Shown: positions 25,428 to 35,808, counted from the first letter of the stretch. The stretch: DNA of 64,000 nt from an uncultured Pseudomonadota bacterium (GCA_900320405.1 OOHM01000002.1:351851-415850), one strand, 5' to 3'. Made by a program: numbers and translations. The notes: generated by a model from the letters alone, not told the origin.

Positions 25428-27773
25428 TTATTTCACAACACTGAAATTTATTTGGGTTGTGGTGCCGGTACTGTCGGTCGCGCGCAGGATATGATCGCCC
25501 ATTGGAACATTGTATTCCAATGTTTCGCCACTTTTGGTTGACCCAAGTGTTTTATCATCCAAGAACCAGAATATTTTATCGTTCGTCCCGGTCGCCAACC
25601 CCATAAATCCGACCGGTTCGAAATCGTGTGCGGTCGTGATTACCAATTTTGTATCTGCGGTTGGAAATACCACAACCGGGGCTGTGCCGTCATCCGGAAT
25701 ATCATTTATATCGCATCCCTGCATAAACCCGGGTGCGGTTTTGCGGCGCACGCCCGCACGGCGGAACATATCCAAATATTCCGCATCCCAAAATTCAAAG
25801 ATTCCCGTATGGGTTGTTTTTGGGTCGGTTTTGCACGCGCGCAGGCCGGTTTTATTGTCTATTGGAATTTGGCGGTGAATGCGGTTGCGCGTGATGGGTG
25901 ATTTTCCCGGAATAAAATAAGACAATGTTTTTTGTGGACAAAATTCGCCGGCAATGTTGCCACCGATTTCGCACATTTCGATTTCGATAATATTCATATC
26001 ATCGGCCAAAAATTTATTGTTTTGAATTGGTTTGCCAACCCCGTTGTAATATTCCGTTATCGCGTTGGCCAAAGAAAAATATATTGGGGCGGCGGCGCGC
26101 GCACCACTGAACGCGTTGTTTGGTGTGCCGTCAAAATTACCAACCCAAACAACCAAAACAAAATCGCCAAATATGCCCGCCGTCCACGCATCACGATATG
26201 ATGAAGATGTGCCGGTTTTCCAATAGTGTCGAATTCTTTGCGGGTTCGTTTTCGCAAATGGAATTTTTTTTGTCGGTACCGATTGATGTGCCAACATATC
26301 CATTGTCATAAAAAATGCCTCGGGCGAAAGCAGGTGGTTTATGACTTCGTCCGGTGAATCAATTTGTGTGCGTGTCCGGCGGTGTGTTCCCATATTTGCC
26401 ATCGTTGCGTAAATGTTCGCCAATTCCCACATAGAAACCTCGGCCCCGCCCAGGGCGATTGATACACCATAATGTTCCGGTGTTTTCAGGTTCGCAACGC
26501 CGGAATCATTCAGCAATTTGTGAAAATTTTTGACACCAATTTCACGCACCAAATTTATCGCCGGAATATTCCGTGAATGTGTTAACGCATCGCGTGCCAG
26601 AACCGGCCCAAAAAATTCACTGTCTGAATTTTCGGGCGCATAAACCCCAAAGTTCACACGTGCATCGCGCAATAAAGTCATTTCATGTATTAACCCGTCA
26701 TCGATTGCATTTGCATAAATCAGTGGCTTTAATGTTGAACCGGGACTGCGCCGTGCGCGGACGCCATCGTTTTCGCCGTATATGTCACGATTGAAATAAT
26801 CCACCGAACCAATATACGCATAAGTTTCCATTGTTTTATAATTGATTAAAATTGCCGCGGCATTTGTAATACCAATATTGCGTCGTGAATTTATTTCTGC
26901 CGATAATGTGCGTTCCAATTTTTGTTGCAATTTCAAATCTATTGTCGTGTTTATTTCTGATTTTTTAATTTTGGTTGTATTCATAAAATCTGTGAAATGC
27001 GGACACAGAAAGGGCAGGTCCGATAATGAATTTACCGCCAAAGGCATTTGTGCAAATGTTCGCAATTTTTCATCCGCCGGGTATTCGGTAACCCATTGTT
27101 CAACCAAAAAATGCCGCATATTTTCAATGTTTTTAATTCCGCGTGCGGTGTTTAATCCGCGTTTGGTCGGGTTTTGTGGAATGGTTGCCAGTGTTATTGA
27201 TTCAATCTTGCTTAAATCCCGGGCGTGTGTACCAAAGTATATTGTAGACGCGGCCGCCACACCTTCGATGTTTCCGCCGTATGGTGCCAGGTTCAGATAT
27301 GCTTCGATAATTTCGTCCTTGGAATGAAACATATCAATATAAATTGCCGCCGCAATCTGCAACATTTTTCCGCCGAATGTTTTACTGTTCAAATCATACT
27401 TTATGCGGGCCAATTGCATTGTGATTGTTGATGCGCCGACGGGGTGGGGTACCCCCGTGATATATTGACGCGCGGCACGTAACATTGATATTGGATTTAT
27501 GCCGGGGTGATGATAGAAATGTTTGTCTTCGTATAATATAACCGCGTTTATTATATGCGGACTGATTTCGTTCAAGGGTGTATAAATTCGATACTTATCA
27601 TCCGCCGATAATGTTAATCTTAATAGGTTGCCATTGCGGTCGTAATATGCGCGCGAAAAAGAAACATCTTGCAACAACGGGGGGGTAAAAAATATTCGTA
27701 TAACCAACCAGATTGCGAAAATTACGCCGAAAACAATTACGAAAATTCGTAAAAATCTTTTAATCTTTGGCAT
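25428..27773 (-). CDS. pbpC: Penicillin-binding protein 1C
   Basis: 781 residues. An N-terminal transmembrane helix (about 5-30) precedes the glycosyltransferase domain (ILYEDKHFYHHPG, then GASTITMQLARI). The transpeptidase domain has S346-T-L-K, SRNIPAIN and KTGTSSSYRDAWTAG, all intact. The C-terminal 90 residues form the PBP1C-type beta domain. It polymerises and possibly cross-links peptidoglycan. It overlaps the end of the upstream alpha-2-macroglobulin gene by 14 bases, the conserved PBP1C/A2M pairing. The longer open frame upstream of 27773 lies inside that gene and is rejected. Confidence 0.95.
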   Translation of the reverse strand: MPKIKRFLRIFVIVFGVIFAIWLVIRIFFTPPLLQDVSFSRAYYDRNGNLLRLTLSADDKYRIYTPLNEISPHIINAVILYEDKHFYHHPGINPISMLRAARQYITGVPHPVGASTITMQLARIKYDLNSKTFGGKMLQIAAAIYIDMFHSKDEIIEAYLNLAPYGGNIEGVAAASTIYFGTHARDLSKIESITLATIPQNPTKRGLNTARGIKNIENMRHFLVEQWVTEYPADEKLRTFAQMPLAVNSLSDLPFLCPHFTDFMNTTKIKKSEINTTIDLKLQQKLERTLSAEINSRRNIGITNAAAILINYKTMETYAYIGSVDYFNRDIYGENDGVRARRSPGSTLKPLIYANAIDDGLIHEMTLLRDARVNFGVYAPENSDSEFFGPVLARDALTHSRNIPAINLVREIGVKNFHKLLNDSGVANLKTPEHYGVSIALGGAEVSMWELANIYATMANMGTHRRTRTQIDSPDEVINHLLSPEAFFMTMDMLAHQSVPTKKIPFAKTNPQRIRHYWKTGTSSSYRDAWTAGIFGDFVLVVWVGNFDGTPNNAFSGARAAAPIYFSLANAITEYYNGVGKPIQNNKFLADDMNIIEIEMCEIGGNIAGEFCPQKTLSYFIPGKSPITRNRIHRQIPIDNKTGLRACKTDPKTTHTGIFEFWDAEYLDMFRRAGVRRKTAPGFMQGCDINDIPDDGTAPVVVFPTADTKLVITTAHDFEPVGFMGLATGTNDKIFWFLDDKTLGSTKSGETLEYNVPMGDHILRATDSTGTTTQINFSVVK

Positions 27774-30700
27774 TTGAAACAGTGAATTTATTTGTGCCTG
27801 TTGTTGCACGAATTTCCGTGTTGTACATATCCATTGCTGTGATTGGCGGAACCGTGAATTCGCCCGCCACGGACAATTGAACACGATATGTAAATGTTGC
27901 GGTGTCGCGTGAAATTGGCGCATATATCAATACCCGGTCTTCACGAATCTCGTTATATGTCATATCGCCGGCAACCGAATCAGAAATTGGAATAAAGCCG
28001 CCCGGCAACAAATCAACAATGGCCGCGTTTTCAACATTCTGCGTACCGCCACGGGTGCGTACTGTGATTTTTACATCCAAAATGTCGCCGATTTTCGCAT
28101 TTTGGACCTTGTCACCGTTCGTGTCATAGTATTCGCGTGTGACATCCAAACCGTTTGATTCAACCCGTGCACTCGTCGGGAATCCGTTGCTTGCGATGGT
28201 ATAGAACGCCGTGTTCTTGGATTTACATGTTTCGCAATTTATGCGCAATTTATCAAACCCATTGGGCAGTTTCGCAATAATCGTTCCGGCATCCACAGTT
28301 GAATCAATCTTTTTATCGTCAACCAAAATCGATACCGTATCCGCATCAATTATATCAGATGTCGCCCCGTTTGTTGCCATAACAATTGCCGCCGCGGTAA
28401 ATGAATCATAGTGACCTTGGTTTATATATTTTTGTATGTTTTTGGTTGTTCGTTCAGGCATCATATCGAAATATTTGCGTGCGATAAATGTGTATGTTGC
28501 ATCTGCGGCGGTTGTGCCCGCAAACGGGCCATCGTATATATTGTCACCCGATTTATACTTTGAAATCATATTAAATGCTTTGTCGGTTTGCTTTAACATC
28601 TTGTATGATGCCGCGATGTATGCGCCGATTATATTTTCCGACCAATCTTTGATATTTTCGTTAAGGTATTCTTCCAATAAATCAATATAACTGGTTGTGA
28701 CATAATCATTCAAACTTAGCGTATATATTGTAAATGCCTTGGCGTGGGCGTCGGAAATAGAGGTCGTGCGTGCACCCGCATATGTGCGCAAGAAATCAAT
28801 TCCACGTGAAAACATCGATTGCGGCACATTAAATCCGTTGCGCCGTGCAATGGTTAAAAAGTTTATCGTATATGCCGTTAGATACGCGGTTGTTGAATCG
28901 ATTTCTTCGTTGGCACGTGCGCCGTCATCCGACCACATTCCAAATGATCCGTCCCCATTTTGGCGGTTTGACAATGTCTGGATTGCCTTGTTCACAATGT
29001 TTGTGGAATCTGTGCGTGTCGTGCCCAATATTTTATCTTCGGGTGCAATCGCATACGGCAATGCGCGCGATACCAATTGTTCGGTACAATCAAAATCATA
29101 GTGCCCCAGGTACATAAACATCGGTCGTGCCAAAATCGATAAAGATTTCGATATGTACAATGTGTTGTGTGCCCCGGAATCAAACATATCGGGTGATGCA
29201 CGGCGTATGTTTGTGTGTGCCGAATCCAATACACCGGTACGAATATCTGTTTGCCACATTGTTGCCGGGCGAACGGATAATTCGTGTGTGGTGTGTCGTG
29301 CGGCAATCGTATGGTTTTTATCATCAAATAATGTCGTTGATATATCCAATTTGCCCATGCCGGGTGTGTTATCCGCGGTCACATCAAAAGTCCATAACTT
29401 TTCGGTGTTTTCCGGCAAATTTAATACCCCCGAAGATTTTTCAATTGGCAACAGTTTGCCGGTTGCGGTCGCATCATTTCGCGCCGTCGCGGCATTTCCT
29501 GATTCCGTGGCCAGGTTTGATATAACCGTGTTCACCGTAAATTTATCATTCGGTGCGACAACCAATGGTGCAGATACAGATATAATAACCGGTGATTGTA
29601 CGCGCACATCTGTGTCGGCGGCACCGACACGCCCCGGCGCGGCGGCGACCGCATACACATTTACCCCACCATTAAAATATTCCGGTATATCAAAGTTAAT
29701 CGTTTTTGTTGTGTTTGCGCCTGTGTTTATTATGCCAGAATAAAATGCGACCGGTGGCAGGGTTTTGCGTCCAAATGGATTGGTAAGTGGCGCATCAATT
29801 CCGCCAAATTCTTCAAAGTCGCCGCCCCCGATTTTGGCGACTTCACGCAACACGTTGTATTCTGGCAACAGTAATGACAAAATTTGATATGTTTCAACCT
29901 GTAATGCGGCCTTTTGGAAAAAGTGTTTTAATGGATTTGGAATTGAATAATTTGCAACCTGCAAGATTCCGGTGTTCACGGCAAACAACATTACGCGCGC
30001 ATCTGTATCGGTTGTAATCTCAACCGGTAATTTATTGTCACGAATGATTTTTGGTGTATCCAGTTTTACATTGATTTTATGTTTGTCAATATTTGTTGAA
30101 AATGGTGCGACCGCGTATGTGTATGGGGTTGTGAATATATCGCGACTGTTGATATCACGGACGAATGAAACATTTATATAACCCGTTCCTTCAAAATCGT
30201 CGGGCAGGGTGATTTTCTGGGTTGATGCGGTTGTGGTGGTACTGAACCATTTGTGTGCATAGACCCGGTCGCGTTCAATGGTGATAAGACCGGTGCCGGC
30301 ATATGGTGCGACAATCCCGATGTTTATTGTGTCGCCGGGTTTATATGCGGACGCATCCAGTTTGATTTGCAATTCTGCGTGCGAATCTTCGCGCATTTCG
30401 GTGTTTTCATCCGCGGCGACAAAGTATTCGATATTTGCCAAAATATTTTCGTTCGAATCCAGTAATTGAACATAATAGGTTCCGCCATTTGATGTGTTCA
30501 ATTTTATTTCAGAACCATTTTTAGACACGGCAATTTGGGATTGGGCGATAATAATATCGTGTGATATTGTTTGATATTTATAATGATTGTCATAATCCTT
30601 TAACAAACTGGTCAAATTTTCGCGCTTTATAAGTTTCATTGTAATATCGTTCGCGTCAACTGCATTGCCAGATGTATCCAAAACAATCAGTTTTATATTA

Positions 30701-33477
30701 CGTACAGAATTGCGTGGAACATACGACAGGTCGGATTCTGTTTTGTATCCAATTAATTGGTTGTGATTGGATACACGCGAATTCAAAACGGTTTGTATGC
30801 TTTTACCATCGCCGGCTTCGAATCCGTTTATAACAAGGTTTAACATATATGTACCAATTGGGATTTCGCGGTCAAATTTTACATCAATGGTGGCATTGCC
30901 GTTTTCGTCGGTACGAACATCCGGGGTATCAACGGTAAATGTTTGTCCCGAACGTGCCGCGGCATATGATAGCCCAGTTTTTGAATTAAAGTTTGATGTG
31001 AATTTATAATTTTTATAATCGTCAAAATTAAAATCTACGGGACGCAGCGTTGCGTGGGCGGAAATGCGTCTGTCGGTTGCGGGCGTTCCATACAGGTTGT
31101 TCAATGACACATTGGCCGTCAAATTATCGGGTGAAATCCAACCAGATTCAGATGCATTGTTAATTGCAGCAATAATTTTCATCGTGTCGGGAACGAATTC
31201 TTGGACATTAAAATTGCCGGTGCCGATTGCATCTTGGATGTGACCACGACCGTTAAGGGTGTATATTGCGACATCGTACCGCCCAAGTGATGCATCCGTT
31301 GCAAGTTTGTGTGTGATGTCAATCATACCGTCCGTGGGCAAAGATATTTTTTTATCCATAACCGTGCGGCCACGTGGGTCGGTTATTTCCAATTTTACCG
31401 GAATTTCGGACATTGGTGAAAGGGTCTTGTTTTCAACAATTGCGCCAATCGTCAATGTTTCGCCCGGGCGATAAATTCCACGGTCCGAAAATATAAATGA
31501 TTTTAACGGGGTATCCATCATGGCATATGTGCCGCCAACATCAAATTTAGAATATTCGGCGGACTGGGTCATATCGGCATAATATGGAATAAACGAAACA
31601 TCAGAATCGTGACGCGCGACAATTGCAACGGGTTCTTTTTCATTCCTGTATTCGTCGTTGGCAAAACGCGGTATGTCGGCGCGACCATCGGCGTCGGTGA
31701 CACCCGCCCAAATTGGATAACCATTGCGTCCCAAAACCGTTATGTCAATTTCAGATGCGGGCCTGCCATTCGAAAGGTAAGACACGAACACGACAGAAGA
31801 CCGGTCAAGGTTAATTTTGCGAATAATCCCCATATCGGTCAGCAATATTAAACGTGCATCCCCGTATTCTGCGGCATTTTTCGATGCGCCGGTTTTAATT
31901 ATAAATATGCCGGTTTTATCGGAATAAGTTCTGTCCAAATATTCGCCAAGATTCAATGCGGCATAATTTACACGATTCTTGGATGTATCGACAAATGGGA
32001 TTTTCTTTTGGAAAACACTTGCCATATCGTATGCATCAAAAATCCACGGTGCCCGAAATTCCAAATCGGAAAACAGATTATATGTTTGGGTAATAAGATG
32101 ATTTATGGCACCCGATTCAATTTTATACAGATTCACATATGCCGCATCAACCCCGCCACGGGCGACGATAGCCAATTTCTTGTCCCCGGCCAATGACAAC
32201 AACGCGCCACCACCCATAATTTTGACACTGCGTTCGGGATATGCGACGGGCATTACACGATTAATACCATTCCGGGTTATGAACCCATTTGTTGAATGTA
32301 TGTCCGGTTTAATTGTCACATATAAGTAGCGTGGAACATTGTCGGAAACATCATAAGAAAATGCATATTGATATGTGCCCGCCGGATTCACAAAATTTGC
32401 ACGGGTCAGTTTGATTTTCTGTGATTTCTTGATGACATCGGCGGTAATTTCGTCATTTGCCCATGTGTGAGATTCATTTTCGTCTTCGTCATCGTCTGTA
32501 TTACGTGGCAACAGGTATGCATCGATATATTTGTCCCAATTTGTGTTGTCTGCCGCGGCAGATGTCATATTGACCAAAATCAACTGTTGCGGATTACCGA
32601 ATTTATCGTCGGCGGTAATTGTTGATAAATCAGAGATTTTGAAAAAATTATCGGCGGAATCAATTGTTGCACTTGCGGTGATTTTTTTTGTGCGCGATAT
32701 GCCATCGGCATCATATATTCGGTTCAATTTGAATCGCAAATTGCGCGAAGCGTCCGTAATATCGATTGGGTCGGTGCGAATAATCGCAGTGCGCATATAT
32801 CGGTCGATTTTTACATCGAAATTTAATCGCCGCCCGTCAAGTCGCATTGAAACCTTGTCTGCAAAGTCGCGGGTTTGAATTGGATAACTGAACGAAATCA
32901 CCGCGACACCGATAACCGCACGGTCGCCCCCCGGGGCCGGATATATGTTGAACAAATCCATTTTTGCGGTAATGGGCGCGGTACTAAAAGATATATGTCG
33001 CGTGTTTGGACGTACATCACGCGTGAATAATTTTTCGCCGATTTTCACATTAAATTTTGTGTCGGCCGGCCAATCGGCATCAGGCGTGAACGCGATTTCA
33101 TACGGATTCACAATTGCCCATTTTCCGCGAATTGCCGGTGAAATCTTGATGCTTTGCGTCAATTCATTTCGCGACAGGTTTGTGTTAAACGCGGGTGCAC
33201 CTGGACCCGACACATAATCGTATGAAATGCGCAGGGGCGATGCCGGTGCAATGTCGCGGTTGTTATTTGTGTCCGGTGTATCGTTCAATAAAATCGTAGA
33301 CCGGTCATCCGCAAAGTGTGCGGCAACGGGCGCATCAATCGACGCGTTCATTCGTGTAATATGCGCGTTTCGCGATGAAATCCAATAAATTCCCAATCCA
33401 ATAAAAACCGCCGCGGCGACAATGATTCCCAAAACCTTGATCACGCGCGATGTCCAAATGCCTGTTTTTCGTAACAT
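27760..33477 (-). CDS. Bacterial alpha-2-macroglobulin, thioester type
   Basis: 1905 residues. An N-terminal hydrophobic anchor (about 13-35) lacks a lipobox Cys, so it is probably an uncleaved membrane anchor rather than the lipoprotein form of E. coli. The MG domains follow, including FSDRGIYRPGETLTIGA, the typical A2M segment. The thioester motif C1464-T-E-Q1467 is present in YDFDCTEQLVSR within the alpha-alpha toroid. Such proteins trap proteases in the periplasm and are thought to protect the cell when the wall is breached while PBP1C repairs it. It is first in an operon with pbpC. Confidence 0.93.
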   Translation of the reverse strand: MLRKTGIWTSRVIKVLGIIVAAAVFIGLGIYWISSRNAHITRMNASIDAPVAAHFADDRSTILLNDTPDTNNNRDIAPASPLRISYDYVSGPGAPAFNTNLSRNELTQSIKISPAIRGKWAIVNPYEIAFTPDADWPADTKFNVKIGEKLFTRDVRPNTRHISFSTAPITAKMDLFNIYPAPGGDRAVIGVAVISFSYPIQTRDFADKVSMRLDGRRLNFDVKIDRYMRTAIIRTDPIDITDASRNLRFKLNRIYDADGISRTKKITASATIDSADNFFKISDLSTITADDKFGNPQQLILVNMTSAAADNTNWDKYIDAYLLPRNTDDDEDENESHTWANDEITADVIKKSQKIKLTRANFVNPAGTYQYAFSYDVSDNVPRYLYVTIKPDIHSTNGFITRNGINRVMPVAYPERSVKIMGGGALLSLAGDKKLAIVARGGVDAAYVNLYKIESGAINHLITQTYNLFSDLEFRAPWIFDAYDMASVFQKKIPFVDTSKNRVNYAALNLGEYLDRTYSDKTGIFIIKTGASKNAAEYGDARLILLTDMGIIRKINLDRSSVVFVSYLSNGRPASEIDITVLGRNGYPIWAGVTDADGRADIPRFANDEYRNEKEPVAIVARHDSDVSFIPYYADMTQSAEYSKFDVGGTYAMMDTPLKSFIFSDRGIYRPGETLTIGAIVENKTLSPMSEIPVKLEITDPRGRTVMDKKISLPTDGMIDITHKLATDASLGRYDVAIYTLNGRGHIQDAIGTGNFNVQEFVPDTMKIIAAINNASESGWISPDNLTANVSLNNLYGTPATDRRISAHATLRPVDFNFDDYKNYKFTSNFNSKTGLSYAAARSGQTFTVDTPDVRTDENGNATIDVKFDREIPIGTYMLNLVINGFEAGDGKSIQTVLNSRVSNHNQLIGYKTESDLSYVPRNSVRNIKLIVLDTSGNAVDANDITMKLIKRENLTSLLKDYDNHYKYQTISHDIIIAQSQIAVSKNGSEIKLNTSNGGTYYVQLLDSNENILANIEYFVAADENTEMREDSHAELQIKLDASAYKPGDTINIGIVAPYAGTGLITIERDRVYAHKWFSTTTTASTQKITLPDDFEGTGYINVSFVRDINSRDIFTTPYTYAVAPFSTNIDKHKINVKLDTPKIIRDNKLPVEITTDTDARVMLFAVNTGILQVANYSIPNPLKHFFQKAALQVETYQILSLLLPEYNVLREVAKIGGGDFEEFGGIDAPLTNPFGRKTLPPVAFYSGIINTGANTTKTINFDIPEYFNGGVNVYAVAAAPGRVGAADTDVRVQSPVIISVSAPLVVAPNDKFTVNTVISNLATESGNAATARNDATATGKLLPIEKSSGVLNLPENTEKLWTFDVTADNTPGMGKLDISTTLFDDKNHTIAARHTTHELSVRPATMWQTDIRTGVLDSAHTNIRRASPDMFDSGAHNTLYISKSLSILARPMFMYLGHYDFDCTEQLVSRALPYAIAPEDKILGTTRTDSTNIVNKAIQTLSNRQNGDGSFGMWSDDGARANEEIDSTTAYLTAYTINFLTIARRNGFNVPQSMFSRGIDFLRTYAGARTTSISDAHAKAFTIYTLSLNDYVTTSYIDLLEEYLNENIKDWSENIIGAYIAASYKMLKQTDKAFNMISKYKSGDNIYDGPFAGTTAADATYTFIARKYFDMMPERTTKNIQKYINQGHYDSFTAAAIVMATNGATSDIIDADTVSILVDDKKIDSTVDAGTIIAKLPNGFDKLRINCETCKSKNTAFYTIASNGFPTSARVESNGLDVTREYYDTNGDKVQNAKIGDILDVKITVRTRGGTQNVENAAIVDLLPGGFIPISDSVAGDMTYNEIREDRVLIYAPISRDTATFTYRVQLSVAGEFTVPPITAMDMYNTEIRATTGTNKFTVSNAKD

Positions 33478-33579
33478 AGATATGTTCTCCGTTCCTGATA
33501 ATTTTATATATTAGAATATAAATATTAAAACACAAGTTTTTTGTTTGGAAAATTGTCGTGATAAAATGTTAAAAAATAC

Positions 33580-33721
33580 TTGCTTTTTTTAATTTTTTGT
33601 CATATTATGCGGGCACGTGCCGTTGGCGCGAAGAACACAGTCGCATTTGGGAATTTCTGTCCGGACAACCGGTTTGCGTCCCCACGCGACGAGGATAACA
33701 ACAGAAATAAAAGGATTTACT
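33580..33721 (+). promoter_or_regulatory. Promoter and structured leader of rpsB-tsf
   Basis: TTGCTT (33580-33585), 17 bases and TATTAT (33603-33608). The leader of about 107 bases is GC-richer than its surroundings and can form several short stems. Leaders before rpsB often carry an S2 autoregulatory site; I did not verify one here. The SD is AAAGGA. The rest of the 33478-33721 gap is AT-rich, with a probable divergent promoter for the A2M gene. Confidence 0.55.
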
Positions 33722-34579
33722 ATGGCATTGCCAACTTTTACTATGCAGCAATTGATGGAGGCCGGCGTTCATTTTGGACACCACACCCGTCGTTGGAACC
33801 CGTTGATGACACCCTATGTTTATGGCGTCAAAGATAAAATTCATATCATCAATTTGAACAAAACTGCACCTTTGCTTCACCGCGCCCTGGTTGCGTTAGA
33901 GGCAATCGCCGCCGCCGGTGGCAAGGTTTTGTTTGTCGCAACCAAGCACCAGGCCAAAGACATCGTTAAAGATGCGGCCGAACGTTGCGGACAATTCTAT
34001 GTTAACAACCGTTGGTTGGGTGGTATGCTGACCAATTGGACAACCGTTTCACAATCTATCCGTCGTTTGAAAAAGATGGAGGCCGATATTGAAAACGCCG
34101 ACAAATTGGGCCTGACCAAGAAAGAAGTCGGTGTTATGACCAAAGAAGTTGCGAAACTGCGCGATATTTTCGGCGGTATTTTGGATATGCACGGTGTGCC
34201 CCAGGTTATGATTGTTATTGATGTGCCACGCGAAATGAACGCGGTACGCGAAGCGAAAAACCTGGATATTCCAACAATTGCAATTTGCGATACGAACGCG
34301 AATCCGGAAATGGTTGACTATCCGGTGCCGGGTAATGATGACGCGGCGCGCGCAACACAACTGTATTGCGATTTGTTCGTAGATGCGATTTTGTCCGGTA
34401 TTGAAAAACGCCTGGGCGGCGCGGCCGGTAAAAAGGTCGAATCGAATATGATGGACGAACACGACGCATTGGAAGATGAAATCAAAGACAAAGAAATGAA
34501 GCAGAAATCTAAAACATCTGCGTCACGCGCAGAACGTCGTGAAAAATTGGCGGACAAGGCAGACAAGGCCGATAAATAA
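33722..34579 (+). CDS. rpsB: 30S ribosomal protein uS2 with a charged C-terminal tail
   Basis: 285 residues from the ATG after AAAGGATTTACT. It begins ALPTFTMQQLMEAGVHFGHHTRRWNP and contains NNRWLGGMLTNWTTVSQSI and PGNDDAARATQLYCD, all hallmark uS2 blocks. Usual length is about 240. The last 40 residues are a Lys/Glu/Asp-rich extension (EIKDKEMKQKSKTSASRAER and so on), as in other alphaproteobacteria. A longer in-frame start at 33617 lies in the leader. Confidence 0.96.
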   Translation: MALPTFTMQQLMEAGVHFGHHTRRWNPLMTPYVYGVKDKIHIINLNKTAPLLHRALVALEAIAAAGGKVLFVATKHQAKDIVKDAAERCGQFYVNNRWLGGMLTNWTTVSQSIRRLKKMEADIENADKLGLTKKEVGVMTKEVAKLRDIFGGILDMHGVPQVMIVIDVPREMNAVREAKNLDIPTIAICDTNANPEMVDYPVPGNDDAARATQLYCDLFVDAILSGIEKRLGGAAGKKVESNMMDEHDALEDEIKDKEMKQKSKTSASRAERREKLADKADKADK

Positions 34580-34593
34580 TACTGTAATAATAT

Positions 34594-34615
34594 GTGGGCG
34601 CGCACCCGCGCCCAC
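34594..34615 (+). promoter_or_regulatory. Hairpin between rpsB and tsf
   Basis: GTGGGCGCG pairs perfectly with CGCGCCCAC around a four-base loop, with no T-run after it. It probably tunes the rpsB:tsf ratio by partial termination or RNA processing (inference). Confidence 0.45.
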
Positions 34616-34644
34616 ACAACGAAAATTTAGCAAAGGGGGAAATT

Positions 34645-35514
34645 ATGGCAGAAGTGACAGCAAAATTGATTCAAGAACTGCGCGAAAAAACATCCGCAGG
34701 TATGATGGATTGCAAAAAGGCACTGATGGAAACAAACGGCGATATCGCGGCGGCGGCGGATTGGCTGCGTCAAAAGGGTATTGTCAAGGCGGCATCCAAG
34801 GCCGGTCGTGTCGCGGCATCGGGTTTGGTGACCGTTGTTAAATGCGATAATATGGGTTGTGTCGTCGAATTGAACGCCGAAACAGACTTTGTTGCGAAAA
34901 ATGACAAATTCCAAAAATTGGTTGCAGATGTTGCAAACAAAGCGTTGGAATTGTCCGGTGATTTTGATGCGACATTGAAGGCGGTGCACGATGATATAGC
35001 GGCAACAATCGCAACAATCGGTGAAAATATGAACCTGCGCCGTATCGCACGGGTTTCCGGCCAACATATTTTCAGTTATATTCATAACGCACTGGTCCCG
35101 GGTATGGGGCAAATTGGTGTTGCGGTCGCAATTGATGGCGATTCAGATAAAATAAATGAAATCGGTCCAAAGATTGCTATGCACATCGCGGCGAACAAAC
35201 CGGAATTTATGACCATTGCCGATGTTGATCCGGCCGCGGTTGAACGCGAAAAGAAAGTATTTATCGAATCGGGCGCAACGGCGGGCAAACCGGAAAACAT
35301 AGTTGAAAAAATGGTCAACGGTCGTTTGCAGAAATACTATGCGGAATCGGTGTTGGAAGAACAGCCGTTTGTTATGGACCCATCCAAGACGGTTAAACAG
35401 GTTTTGGACGAGGCCGGTGGTAAACTGGCGGGATTTGCGTATTTCGTACTGGGTGAAGGTATTGAAAAACGCAACGACAATTTGGCCGACGAAGTCGCAA
35501 ATATGTTGAAGTAA
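34645..35514 (+). CDS. tsf: Elongation factor Ts
   Basis: 289 residues. The N-terminal UBA-like domain (LIQELREKTSAGMMDCKKALMETNGDIAAAADWLRQKG) and the core TDFVAKNDKFQ, the EF-Tu-contacting motif, are intact. The usual repeat of the core domain follows. It exchanges GDP for GTP on EF-Tu. It is co-transcribed with rpsB; the start follows AAAGGGGGAAATT. Confidence 0.97.
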   Translation: MAEVTAKLIQELREKTSAGMMDCKKALMETNGDIAAAADWLRQKGIVKAASKAGRVAASGLVTVVKCDNMGCVVELNAETDFVAKNDKFQKLVADVANKALELSGDFDATLKAVHDDIAATIATIGENMNLRRIARVSGQHIFSYIHNALVPGMGQIGVAVAIDGDSDKINEIGPKIAMHIAANKPEFMTIADVDPAAVEREKKVFIESGATAGKPENIVEKMVNGRLQKYYAESVLEEQPFVMDPSKTVKQVLDEAGGKLAGFAYFVLGEGIEKRNDNLADEVANMLK

Positions 35515-35564
35515 TTGGTCGGTTTCCACTTCGCCCAATTGGGCTTCGTGGAACATGGATTAGT

Positions 35565-35593
35565 AAACCCGGCGGTTTTCCGCCGGGTTTTTT
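35565..35593 (+). terminator. Terminator of rpsB-tsf
   Basis: AAACCCGGCGG pairs with CCGCCGGGTTT, then TTT. The imperfect palindrome TCCACTTCGCCCAATTGGGC (35525-35544, continuing to GTGGA) precedes it, as at 24699. Confidence 0.85.
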
Positions 35594-35654
35594 CGTTCCG
35601 GCCGAGACCAAAAATTTCCAGAAAGTTCATAACGATAAATTTATTCCAGACACC

Positions 35655-35808
35655 CGTCATCCCGGCGCAGGCCGGGACCCAGTTCAAGCGATAGCGAGAA
35701 CTTGCCCCGCAGGGAATTCATTGTTGCGATGCAACAATGAACTTTTATTGTCTGCGACGCAAGTGTTCACTTCGTTCACACTGGGTCCCGGCCTGCGCCG
35801 GGATGACG
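35655..35808. repeat. 154-base palindromic element (MITE-like)
   Basis: 29-base perfect inverted repeats (35655-35683 and 35780-35808; ends CGTCATCCCGG and CCGGGATGACG) bound a 96-base interior. The interior holds a second palindrome, TTCATTGTTGC-GAT-GCAACAATGAA (35718-35742). Weaker symmetry extends outward to TTCCAGA and TCTGGAA. It encodes nothing. The outer ends match the smaller repeat at 17193, which suggests a dispersed non-autonomous element. With the adjacent terminator and invertible element it fills the gene-free stretch 35515-36016. Confidence 0.8.

Noticed and set aside
33617..33722. Longer rpsB start upstream of 33722
   Set aside because: It would begin within a base or two of the predicted transcription start and add residues not seen in uS2; the ATG at 33722 has the SD.
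35655..35808. Insertion sequence
   Set aside because: It is only 154 bases and has no coding capacity; at most a non-autonomous element.
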